From an uncultured Eubacteriales bacterium (GTDB lineage Bacteria; Bacillota; Clostridia; Peptostreptococcales; Anaerovoracaceae): 9,656 nucleotides of DNA. The notes beneath the pieces were generated by a model, which was given only the letters and a program-made list of their open reading frames with translations, did no database searches and was not told the DNA's origin. The stretch spans positions 1 through 9,656 of the forward strand of contig CADCOV010000135.1 in NCBI GenBank assembly GCA_902803185.1. Direction: 5' to 3'. Below, in pieces: positions 1 through 6,305 of this stretch. Both the position numbers and the translations under genes were made by a program. Position 1 is the first letter of the stretch; each line of letters opens with the position of its first letter.

Positions 1-461
1 AGAAGCTGGACGAGATGCGGATCCTGGAGGGCGGCAAGCTCGCCGAGGACCTGCTTTCCAGAGGGGAGACCATCAAAGCCTACGTGGCCGAGATCGAGGA
101 GCGGTCCGCTTTGGTGCCGAACCTCTACAAGGAGAAGCTCCAGGCCCGGATCAAGGAGCTCATCGGGGACAGCGTGGAGATCCCGGAGGAACGGATCCTG
201 ACGGAGGCCGCCATCTTCGCGGACAAGTGCGCCATCGCCGAGGAGATCACCCGCCTGAAGAGCCACATGGACCACATGAAGGCCATCATCGACGAAGAGG
301 GCCAGCCGGACGGCAAGCGCCTGGACTTCCTGGTCCAGGAGATGAACCGGGAGGCGAACACCATCGGCTCCAAGGCCAACGACCTGACCATCACCGAGCT
401 GATGCTGAAGATCAAAGCCGAAGTCGAAAAGATCCGCGAACAGGTCCAGAATGTAGAATAG
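1..461 (+). CDS. yicC: YicC/YloC-family endoribonuclease, C-terminal part (5' end outside window)
   Basis: Open reading frame entering from the left edge; the first complete codon is at position 3 and the stop is TAG 459-461. About 152 residues are present, against roughly 290 for the whole family. The end carries the family's most conserved block: a KRLDFLVQEMNREANTIGSK stretch, followed by a coiled-coil-like segment ending REQVQNVE. The middle (ADKCAIAEEITRLKSHM) also fits the YicC C-terminal domain. Family knowledge: YicC proteins are stress-related endoribonucleases, and in Firmicutes the gene (yloC) sits just upstream of gmk, as it does here. The N-terminal domain cannot be judged. The ATG at 15 is internal, because the reading frame is open back to the window edge. 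Confidence in the family is high; the in vivo substrate is unknown. Confidence 0.93.
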   Translation, partial: KLDEMRILEGGKLAEDLLSRGETIKAYVAEIEERSALVPNLYKEKLQARIKELIGDSVEIPEERILTEAAIFADKCAIAEEITRLKSHMDHMKAIIDEEGQPDGKRLDFLVQEMNREANTIGSKANDLTITELMLKIKAEVEKIREQVQNVE

Positions 462-463
462 CC

Positions 464-492
464 TTGAAATCTTCCGGATCGGATGCTATAAT
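464..492 (+). promoter_or_regulatory. Sigma-A type promoter for gmk-rpoZ
   Basis: The -35 box TTGAAA (464-469) and -10 box TATAAT (487-492) are separated by exactly 17 nt. TG at 484-485 in front of the -10 gives an extended -10 element. Transcription should start near 499, about 30 nt before the gmk ATG at 528. This rules out the in-frame TTG at 495 as the translation start. Confidence 0.85.
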
Positions 493-527
493 ATTTGTTC
501 AGTGAAAAGCAGAAAGCAGGCATTGAG

Positions 528-1160
528 ATGAAAGAATACGTGCCGCGCAGCGGCGAACTGTTTGTCGTTTCCGGGCCGTCCGGCGCCGGTAAGGGCACCA
601 TCTGCAGACGTTTGATGGAGGACCCGGAGGAGGATCAGCTGATGCTGTCCGTCTCGGCCACCACGAGAGCGCCGAGAGAGGGAGAGGTGGACGGAGTCAA
701 CTATTACTTCCTCTCCAGAGAAGAGTTCGAGAAGCGCATCGAGAACGAGGAATTCCTCGAGTACGCCGAGGTCTACGGCAACCTGTACGGCACGCCGCTC
801 CAGCCGGTGCTCGACACGCTGGCCCAGGGCAAGGACGTCCTGCTGGAGATCGATACCCAGGGCGCTGCCAAGGTCAAGGGCACCTACCCGGAGGGCATCT
901 TCCTGTTCATCCTGCCGCCGTCGATGCGGGTGCTGAGACAGCGCCTGGAGGGCAGGGGCACGGATACGCAGGAGGTCATCGAGAGGCGCCTGGCGAATAC
1001 CAAAGCAGAGGTCGAGGAGATCGGCATGTACGACTACTACGTGCTGAATGACGACCTGGAGGAGGCGGTGGCCACGGCCAAGTCCATCCTGCGCGCGGAG
1101 CGCACCAGAGTCGAGAAATACGCATTGGACCTGATCAGGAAATTTGAGGAGGAAGAATAA
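528..1160 (+). CDS. gmk: Guanylate kinase
   Basis: Cytoplasmic enzyme that phosphorylates GMP to GDP with ATP in purine nucleotide synthesis. The protein has 210 residues, normal for the family. The P-loop is GPSGAGKGT at residues 16-24. The GMP-binding stretch SATTRAPREGEVDGVNYYF lies at residues 43-61 and contains the Arg and Tyr residues expected to contact GMP. The lid region includes RRLANTKAEVE. ATG 528 is chosen because the protein then begins close to the P-loop as in homologues, a GCAGG-like ribosome site sits 7 nt upstream, and the strong promoter at 464-492 would start the mRNA downstream of the alternative TTG at 495. rpoZ follows after 3 nt, so the two form an operon. In Bacillus, remA lies between yloC and gmk; it is absent here. 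Confidence 0.97.
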   Translation: MKEYVPRSGELFVVSGPSGAGKGTICRRLMEDPEEDQLMLSVSATTRAPREGEVDGVNYYFLSREEFEKRIENEEFLEYAEVYGNLYGTPLQPVLDTLAQGKDVLLEIDTQGAAKVKGTYPEGIFLFILPPSMRVLRQRLEGRGTDTQEVIERRLANTKAEVEEIGMYDYYVLNDDLEEAVATAKSILRAERTRVEKYALDLIRKFEEEE

Positions 1161-1163
1161 GAG

Positions 1164-1463
1164 ATGCTTTATCCATCCATCAACGAGACGAGAGAAAAGG
1201 TAGACAGCAGATACACTTTGGTGATCCTGGCGGCCAAGAGAGCCAGAGACATCATCGACGGCGTGCCGGTCCTGACCGAGGACTGCGACAACGACAAGCC
1301 GGTCTCCGAGGCAGCCTATGAGATCAACGAGCGCCTGATCACCTACAGACGTCCGGAGGAGGCCAAGGCCGAGGCTGAAGCCGAGGAAGCGGCACCGGAA
1401 GAGGCGCCGGCGGCGGAGGAAGCCGCTGAGGAAGCTCCGGCGGAGGAAGCCCAGGCCGAGTAG
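1164..1463 (+). CDS. rpoZ: DNA-directed RNA polymerase omega subunit with acidic Ala/Glu tail
   Basis: Small subunit that helps assemble and stabilise RNA polymerase by clamping the beta' C-terminus. The protein has 99 residues. It begins MLYPS and carries the omega core SRYTLVILAAKRAR at residues 15-28, then KPVSEAAYEI at about 45-54. Residues 65-99 form a tail made almost only of Glu, Ala and Pro, likely disordered and beyond the conserved omega fold. The gene starts 3 nt after the gmk stop, and its Shine-Dalgarno GAGGAGG (1146-1152) lies inside the end of gmk, 11 nt from the ATG. The pairing with gmk is the usual Firmicute arrangement. Confidence 0.93.
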   Translation: MLYPSINETREKVDSRYTLVILAAKRARDIIDGVPVLTEDCDNDKPVSEAAYEINERLITYRRPEEAKAEAEAEEAAPEEAPAAEEAAEEAPAEEAQAE

Positions 1464-1497
1464 CCGAAAAGCCTTGAATTTCAAGCGTTTTTTTCGG
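1464..1497 (+). terminator. Probable intrinsic terminator after rpoZ
   Basis: Directly after the rpoZ stop, CCGAAAA (1464-1470) can pair with TTTTCGG (1491-1497). Inside, CTTGA pairs with TCAAG (1473-1485). A run of seven T (1488-1494) follows the inner stem. The stem is AT-rich and weak, so termination may be partial, with some read-through into rpsB. Confidence 0.55.
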
Positions 1498-1516
1498 ATC
1501 CAAACCGAAAAAGTGC

Positions 1517-1545
1517 TTGCTTTGATCCCTAAGCTATCGTATAAT
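1517..1545 (+). promoter_or_regulatory. Sigma-A type promoter for rpsB-tsf
   Basis: The -35 box TTGCTT (1517-1522) and perfect -10 box TATAAT (1540-1545) have a 17-nt spacer. The predicted start point is near 1551-1553, which gives an rpsB leader of about 130 nt. Confidence 0.8.
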
Positions 1546-1547
1546 AT

Positions 1548-1683
1548 ATGACGGTCCGTTCTCATGGGCCGTCATTTTCATTTTATCATTCACACCGGGA
1601 ACGGCGGCGAACTGGTGCCTTTGATGGATCAGAGGTCGTACGTCAGCGACTCCCCGGTGGAAGAGAAACCAGGAGGAAAAAAC
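1548..1683 (+). promoter_or_regulatory. Structured 5' leader of rpsB (candidate S2 autoregulatory leader or attenuator)
   Basis: About 130 nt of untranslated leader with clear base-pairing potential. ATGACGGTCC (1548-1557) pairs with GGGCCGTCAT (1566-1575) over 10 bp including one G-U, with an 8-nt loop and then a T-rich stretch (1575-1585). It resembles a terminator or a 5'-end stabilising hairpin; if the start point is at about 1552, the stem shortens to 6-7 bp. Further on, CACCGGG (1593-1599) pairs with CCCGGTG (1653-1659), enclosing an inner GTCG/CGAC helix (1635-1638 with 1647-1650). The Shine-Dalgarno AGGAGG (1671-1676) lies just outside this fold. Many ribosomal protein operons are controlled by such leaders. 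I cannot match this one to a named family, so the regulatory role is inference. Confidence 0.5.
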
Positions 1684-2457
1684 ATGTCAGTAATTTCTAT
1701 GAAGCAGCTGCTTGAGGCAGGCGTACACTTCGGCCACCAGACGAGAAGATGGAACCCTAAGATGGCTCCGTATATCTTCATGGAGAGAAACGGGATCTAC
1801 ATCATCGACCTGCAGAAGACCGTGAAGAAGATCGACGAGGCTTATGACTTCGTCAAGAGCGTCGCTGCAGAGGGCAGACCGATCCTCTTCGTCGGCACCA
1901 AGAAGCAGGCCCAGAACGCCATCCGTGACGAGGCCACCAGATGCGGTCAGTACTACGTCAGCGAGAGATGGCTCGGCGGCATGCTCACCAACCACAGAAC
2001 CATCGGCGCCAGAATCAAGAGACTGAACGACATCAACACCATGGAGCAGGACGGCACCTTCGAGAAGCTGTCCAAGAAGGAAGTCATCAAGCTGAAGGCT
2101 GAGCGCGACAAGCTGGAGAAGAACCTGGGCGGCATCAAGAACATGAAGGGTATGCCGGGCGCCATGTTCATCGTCGATCCGAAGAAGGAGCGCATCGCTG
2201 TCAAGGAAGCCCGCATCCTGGGCATCCCGGTCGTCGGCATCGTCGACACCAACTGCGATCCGGACGATGTGGACTACATCATCCCGGGCAACGACGACGC
2301 GATCAGAGCCGTGAAGCTGATCTCCTCCAAGATGGCGGACGCTGTCATCGAGGGCAAGCAGGGCGAGAGCTTTGATGAGGGCGAGGCTGCCCCGGCCGTC
2401 GCTGAGGCTGAGGCTGAAGCTCCGAAGGACATCGAAGAAGTCGCGGACGCTGAGTAG
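1684..2457 (+). CDS. rpsB: 30S ribosomal protein S2
   Basis: Small-subunit ribosomal protein that binds late in 30S assembly and is needed for S1 association and translation initiation. The protein has 257 residues. Family signatures are clear: [20 protein letters not shown] at residues 6-25, FVGTKKQAQ at 69-77, RWLGGMLTN at 95-103, and [12 protein letters not shown] at 182-193. Residues 228-257 form an acidic Ala/Glu tail outside the conserved fold. ATG 1684 is supported by the AGGAGG at 1671-1676 and by homology beginning immediately after it. The frame continues upstream to an ATG at 1564, but that codon lies in the loop and stem of the leader hairpin and the extension has no S2 similarity. 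tsf follows after 47 nt in the usual rpsB-tsf pair. Arginine is mostly AGA here, as expected for a highly expressed gene in this genome. Confidence 0.97.
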   Translation: MSVISMKQLLEAGVHFGHQTRRWNPKMAPYIFMERNGIYIIDLQKTVKKIDEAYDFVKSVAAEGRPILFVGTKKQAQNAIRDEATRCGQYYVSERWLGGMLTNHRTIGARIKRLNDINTMEQDGTFEKLSKKEVIKLKAERDKLEKNLGGIKNMKGMPGAMFIVDPKKERIAVKEARILGIPVVGIVDTNCDPDDVDYIIPGNDDAIRAVKLISSKMADAVIEGKQGESFDEGEAAPAVAEAEAEAPKDIEEVADAE

Positions 2458-2504
2458 TTTTGGATGACCGTCCCCCCGGGGACATGGATACAGGAGGAAA
2501 TATA

Positions 2505-3596
2505 ATGGCAGTAACTGCAGCAATGGTAAAAGAACTGCGCGAGATGACCAGTGCCGGCATGATGGATTGCAAGAAGGCCCTGGTCGAGGCAGATGGCGAT
2601 ATGGATAAGGCTGTCGAGATCCTGAGAGAAAAGGGACTGTCCAAGGCCGCTAAGAAGGCCGGCAGGATCGCCGCTATGGGTCTCGTCAAGACCGCTGTTT
2701 CCGAAGACGGAAAGACCGCGGCTGTCGTCGAAGTCAACTCCGAGACCGACTTCGTCGCGAAGAACGAGATGTTCATCAACTTCGTCGAAGATCTGGCCAA
2801 ACTGGCCCTGAACGCTGAGAGCACCGATATGGACGCTTTCAAGGCGATGGCTTACCAGGATGCGACCGTCGGCGAAGTCCTGACCAACCTGATCGCGAAG
2901 ATCGGCGAGAACATGTCCGTCAGAAGGATCGACAAGGCGACCGGCGAAGTCATGGCCACCTACATCCACGGCGGCGGCAACATCGGCGTCATCGTCGCTG
3001 CGAACGGCGAAGACAGCGATGCCAACAAGGCTGCGCTGAAGAACATCGCCATGCAGGTCGCTGCGATGAATCCGCAGTACGTCAGCAGAGATGAGATCTC
3101 CGCTGAGGAGCTGGCTTCCCTGAAGAGAATCACCCAGGAGAGCGCTCTGAACGATCCGTTCTCCCTGCCGAAGCCGATCCTGAACGGCCTCCTCGACAAG
3201 GCTGCAGCCGGCGTCTGGGGCGAAGCTGACACCGCGCTCCTCGCTGAGAAGAGAGCGGACAAGAGCTTCAACTTCAATTACCTGCCGAACTTCCTCTCCG
3301 AGGAAGCCAAGGCGAAGCTCGCCGAGCTGGCGATCGCCGACAAGGAATCCATCTTCGAAAACAAGATGTTCAAGGGCCTCGTGGACGGCCGTGTCTCCAA
3401 GCAGCTCAAGGAGATCTGCCTCCTCGACCAGACCTACGTCAGAGCCGAAGACGGCAAGCAGACCGTTGCCAAGTACCTCGAGAGCGTTGACAAGGGCCTG
3501 AAGCTGGCCAAGGTCATCCGCTTCGAAGTCGGCGAAGGCATCGAGAAGAAGAAGGAAGACTTCGCGGCTGAGGTCGCTGCCCAGATGCAGAAGTAA
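2505..3596 (+). CDS. tsf: Translation elongation factor Ts, long form with C-terminal-domain insertion
   Basis: Nucleotide-exchange factor that releases GDP from EF-Tu. The protein has 363 residues, against about 283-295 in E. coli and B. subtilis. The UBA-like N-terminus is typical (VKELREMTSAGMMDCKKAL, residues 8-26), and the EF-Tu contact motif TDFVAKN is at residues 81-87. The core continues through AAMNPQYVSRDE (186-197). About 65 extra residues (roughly 215-280, ending around ELAIADKESI) then separate the usual ALN segment from the usual FKGLVDGRVSKQLKEICLLDQ segment (289-309). The end, RFEVGEGIEKKKEDFAAEV (339-357), is normal. The frame is intact and the inserted block has normal codon use, so this is a real insertion rather than an error. 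ATG 2505 has AGGAGG at 2492-2497; the upstream in-frame TTG at 2460 is rejected. Part of the C-terminus recurs as a decayed copy near 9315-9416. Confidence 0.96.
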   Translation: MAVTAAMVKELREMTSAGMMDCKKALVEADGDMDKAVEILREKGLSKAAKKAGRIAAMGLVKTAVSEDGKTAAVVEVNSETDFVAKNEMFINFVEDLAKLALNAESTDMDAFKAMAYQDATVGEVLTNLIAKIGENMSVRRIDKATGEVMATYIHGGGNIGVIVAANGEDSDANKAALKNIAMQVAAMNPQYVSRDEISAEELASLKRITQESALNDPFSLPKPILNGLLDKAAAGVWGEADTALLAEKRADKSFNFNYLPNFLSEEAKAKLAELAIADKESIFENKMFKGLVDGRVSKQLKEICLLDQTYVRAEDGKQTVAKYLESVDKGLKLAKVIRFEVGEGIEKKKEDFAAEVAAQMQK

Positions 3597-3615
3597 TCAT
3601 AGAGGAAACTCTGAG

Positions 3616-3643
3616 ACCCCGCAGATCCGTCTGCGGGGTTTTT
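3616..3643 (+). terminator. Strong intrinsic terminator after tsf
   Basis: ACCCCGCAGA (3616-3625) pairs perfectly with TCTGCGGGGT (3630-3639) around a TCCG loop, followed by a T run at 3639-3643. It lies 19 nt after the tsf stop and closes the rpsB-tsf unit, separating it from the accessory operon. Confidence 0.92.
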
Positions 3644-3691
3644 GCGTTGGCAAAAGAATGCAGAATTATTTTCTTAAGGTTATTAATTATG

Positions 3692-3721
3692 TTGAACCGG
3701 CATATCCCTGTATGGTATCCT
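3692..3721 (+). promoter_or_regulatory. Candidate promoter of the three-gene accessory operon
   Basis: The stretch 3650-3765 is far more AT-rich than its surroundings, which marks the likely promoter region. The best pair found by eye is TTGAAC (3692-3697) and TATCCT (3716-3721) with an 18-nt spacer. Both boxes are only moderate matches, so the exact position is uncertain. No operator was recognised. Confidence 0.4.
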
Positions 3722-3784
3722 GTCCTTAGAAATTTCTAACATTTTTTAATTCTGTTTTGATGATTGCCAATGAGGAAGCCCGTC

Positions 3785-6304
3785 ATGAGATCTGAGAGAC
3801 TTTCAGTCATTTCCAAAGCATTTATCTGCCTGCTGGCAGCCGCGCTGGTCCTCCTGGCCCCGGTGAGCGCGCAGGCTGACACAGAGCCCGCCGGCCCCGC
3901 TCCGGGGTTCGCGGCAGGCTACACCTCGTTGACCGTCCAGGATGCTTCCGGGGAGACGAAGATCACCGACCTGACCAAAGACGTCTCGACCGGCTGGAAC
4001 GTATCGGACGGCATCGGGACCGGATGGAGCTACAATGCCGGCTCCCGCTGCCTGCTCCTCTCCGGCGGAGAGAAAGGCATCACGATCCAGAAGATCAAGG
4101 CGGACGGCGACCTGACCATCGCCACTGCCGGTGTGATCTCCGTCGAGATGATCTCCGTAAAAGGAAAGCTCACGATCATCGGCGCCGGCGTCCTGATCTG
4201 TGACGCCATCGGCTGCACCGGCGGCGTGTATTGTGATGCCGCGCCTCTGTTCCTGCCGGATGAAGACGGGAACTATGCCCTCATGACCAAAGACGCTGTG
4301 ATGGACGAGAGCGCCATCCTCCCGGACGGCAAGGATTACGTCATCCCGGCCGGCAATGCTTTGACGCTGACGGTGACAGTCGAAGAGAAGGAAGGGGAGA
4401 CCGACGCCTTCGCTACGACGCAGCTTACCGTGCAGGGAAACAGCTCCCTGACCGTCTGCGAGGGCGGGTCCCTGAATATCGAATCCAAAGACGTCACCTA
4501 TGTCGATGAACTGGGTGAAACGGACAAGAACGCCTTCAGCCGCCTGCAGGCGGACGGGGATCTCATTTTCGAAGAGGGAAGCACGATCAATAACGGCGGC
4601 CGGATCGTCATCGCGGGGAGCCTGACGGATGAGGCGCTCATCGACTGCGCCTACCAGGACAGAGAAGGCACAGTGTTCCTCCGGACAGAGGAGATCCCTG
4701 CCCTCAATGTCAAAAGCGGTCTGATCAGTCTTGGATGCAGCGGGGATACCGTCCGCATCGGGACGCTGACGCTGAATGGCTTCTGCATGATCGGCAGCGC
4801 CGAAGGACGCAAGAAGGCCGTGATCGACGAACTTTCCGCCGGGGATGCGATAGTCGCGTTTTTTTCGGGGGCCGGGATCGCCGAGGCAACGGTCAAAGGG
4901 GACGCGGTCTTCGGCGCCCTGCATCTCTGCTCCTATCTCCTGAACGCGAAGTCGGTCGTGTCGGACGGCCTGCCGCTGGATATCGGCTATCTGAAGACGG
5001 ACCAGGGCTGCACCCTCGCGTCGGAACCTGCCTTTGACAGCTTTGGCACGGTGCCGGAGCAGTTCGGCTTCGTCGATACCGCCGAGACCCGCGCGGAAAC
5101 AGCGCCGGAAGAGGGGATCCCGTTCACGCTGACCATCGGCAGGGCCAACGCCTTCCGGGCAGACGGTTACAGCGTTCTTCACTGCAACGGCCCTTCCGCG
5201 ATCGCGCGGGAATACACCGCCGGCACGACGGTCACGCTCGAGGAGGAAGAACTGGACTGGTTCGACCTCTGGGAGCTGATCGATCTTTCAGGCGTCCAGG
5301 AGGAGGACCTTTTCCTGGAAACGGAAGACTATATCTATACAGAGGACGATGTCAGGGACAGCAAGGTCTATGACGCGTTCCTCGTGCACACCGTTGAGGA
5401 TGGCGAGGCGAAGGTCCGCCTGATCGAGAAAGGGAACGGTGTCACTGTCGCCGCGGATTCCATCCTCGCGATCGACGCGGTCCTGCTCCATGTGGAGGAG
5501 GATGTGGTCGCGGGCAGCAGCTCGGTATCCGGGGTCTCCACTGAGACCGGGAGCGGCGTCATGACCGGCATCGTCGGCAGCAGTTCTGCCTCCGGCGTTT
5601 CGGCGGAGACGGGGAACGGCACGTTGAGCACGTCGCTGAAGGGGACCTCCGGCACCTCACAGATCCTGGCGAGCAGCGCGCTCCTGGAAGAGGACGAGGA
5701 ACCGGAGCCTGAGATCGACGACCCGGAGGATCCGGAGCAGGACAAACCGAAGGACGACGACAAGAACAAGGATAATGGATCCGGCAAGACCGACGACAAC
5801 AAGAATGACAACAAGAAGGACAACAACAGTTCTTCGGACAACAAAAAAGACAACAACAGCTCCTCGGACAACAAGAAAGACAACAACAGCTCTTCGGACA
5901 ACAAAAAGGACAACGGCAGCTCTTCCAACACGGGAGGGTCTTCCAACTCCGGCGGTACAGCGCCGAACAACGGCGGAAGCGGCGGGTCCCGGAATGTCTC
6001 GCCTGCGGACACGGATCCGGGCAAGACGGACGACGCTGCCGCCGCCGCCAAACCGACAGTGATCGGCGGGACCACCGGTAAGTCGAATACCTCCGAAAAG
6101 CCGAAGACGGAAGAGGCCGCGCCGGCACAGGAGAGCAAGGAGGAGGCGCAGTCCGCCCCTCAGGAGAACAGCGTTTCTGAAGAGAACGGGGCACCGGAGC
6201 AGGCGCAGAAAGGCATCCCGGCCGCTGTCCCTATTGCCTGCGGCGCGGGGATCCTGGCTTTGGTGATCGCTTTCCTGAGCTACAGGGCGAGAAAAGCGGG
6301 CTGA
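3785..6304 (+). CDS. Secreted, membrane-anchored surface protein with beta-rich ectodomain and repeat stalk
   Basis: Protein of 839 residues with no family that I can name firmly. Residues 1-31 are a signal peptide: basic start, Leu/Ala-rich core, cleavage after AQA. Residues about 50-570 are rich in short beta-like runs, with phrases such as GTGWSYNAGSRCLLLSGG (78-95) and repeated DGDLTI/GKLTIIG strands. This resembles the beta-helix-like, sometimes carbohydrate-binding ectodomains of clostridial surface proteins. Residues 577-616 hold a 21-residue element (GSSSxSGVSxETGxG) twice. Residues 636-660 are acidic, and 675-714 are four copies of DNKKDNNSSS. A Ser/Gly/Glu/Lys-rich stalk then leads to a transmembrane helix (about 811-832) and a short basic tail, RARKAG. 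No LPXTG sortase motif is present. ATG 3785 is preferred because GAGG (3772-3775) lies 9 nt upstream; ATG 3770 and TTG 3764 lack a ribosome site. It ends 1 nt before the next gene, so joint expression is likely. Confidence 0.85.
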   Translation: MRSERLSVISKAFICLLAAALVLLAPVSAQADTEPAGPAPGFAAGYTSLTVQDASGETKITDLTKDVSTGWNVSDGIGTGWSYNAGSRCLLLSGGEKGITIQKIKADGDLTIATAGVISVEMISVKGKLTIIGAGVLICDAIGCTGGVYCDAAPLFLPDEDGNYALMTKDAVMDESAILPDGKDYVIPAGNALTLTVTVEEKEGETDAFATTQLTVQGNSSLTVCEGGSLNIESKDVTYVDELGETDKNAFSRLQADGDLIFEEGSTINNGGRIVIAGSLTDEALIDCAYQDREGTVFLRTEEIPALNVKSGLISLGCSGDTVRIGTLTLNGFCMIGSAEGRKKAVIDELSAGDAIVAFFSGAGIAEATVKGDAVFGALHLCSYLLNAKSVVSDGLPLDIGYLKTDQGCTLASEPAFDSFGTVPEQFGFVDTAETRAETAPEEGIPFTLTIGRANAFRADGYSVLHCNGPSAIAREYTAGTTVTLEEEELDWFDLWELIDLSGVQEEDLFLETEDYIYTEDDVRDSKVYDAFLVHTVEDGEAKVRLIEKGNGVTVAADSILAIDAVLLHVEEDVVAGSSSVSGVSTETGSGVMTGIVGSSSASGVSAETGNGTLSTSLKGTSGTSQILASSALLEEDEEPEPEIDDPEDPEQDKPKDDDKNKDNGSGKTDDNKNDNKKDNNSSSDNKKDNNSSSDNKKDNNSSSDNKKDNGSSSNTGGSSNSGGTAPNNGGSGGSRNVSPADTDPGKTDDAAAAAKPTVIGGTTGKSNTSEKPKTEEAAPAQESKEEAQSAPQENSVSEENGAPEQAQKGIPAAVPIACGAGILALVIAFLSYRARKAG
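5513..5620 (+). repeat. Two imperfect copies of a 63-bp in-frame repeat
   Basis: Copies begin at 5513 and 5576 and encode GSSSVSGVSTETGSG and GSSSASGVSAETGNG, 21 residues apart. They sit between the folded ectodomain and the acidic linker. Third-position differences show that the duplication is not recent. Confidence 0.8.
5807..5926 (+). repeat. Four tandem 30-bp in-frame repeats (DNKKDNNSSS stalk)
   Basis: Units at 5807-5836, 5837-5866, 5867-5896 and 5897-5926 each encode DNKKDNNSSS; the last reads DNKKDNGSSS. Unit length is a multiple of three, so changes in copy number would lengthen or shorten the stalk without breaking the frame. There are no spacers between units, so this is not a CRISPR array. 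Confidence 0.95.
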
Positions 6305-6305
6305 T

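Noticed and set aside
486..1565. Long open frame on the minus strand opposite gmk and rpoZ
   Set aside because: It mirrors two well-recognised genes in a GC-rich region, and its translation is low-complexity Leu/Arg/Phe at the start with no family match.
1564..1683. N-terminal extension of S2 starting at ATG 1564
   Set aside because: The ATG lies in the leader hairpin, has no ribosome site, and the extension has no S2 similarity; AGGAGG precedes ATG 1684.
3647..3770. Inverted repeat TTGGCAA (3647-3653) / TTGCCAA (3764-3770) as insertion-element ends
   Set aside because: Only 7 bp, no transposase between the copies, and the second copy overlaps the upstream region of the surface protein gene; chance is a sufficient explanation.
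3803..5182. 459-residue open frame on the minus strand opposite the surface protein gene
   Set aside because: Shadow frame created by GC-rich codons; the plus-strand protein has a signal peptide, ordered domains and a membrane anchor.
5807..5926. CRISPR-like direct repeats
   Set aside because: Units are contiguous, have no spacers, stay in frame and encode a stalk.
6050..6304. Sortase (LPXTG) anchor in the surface protein
   Set aside because: No LPXTG-like motif precedes the membrane helix; anchoring appears to be by the helix and basic tail.
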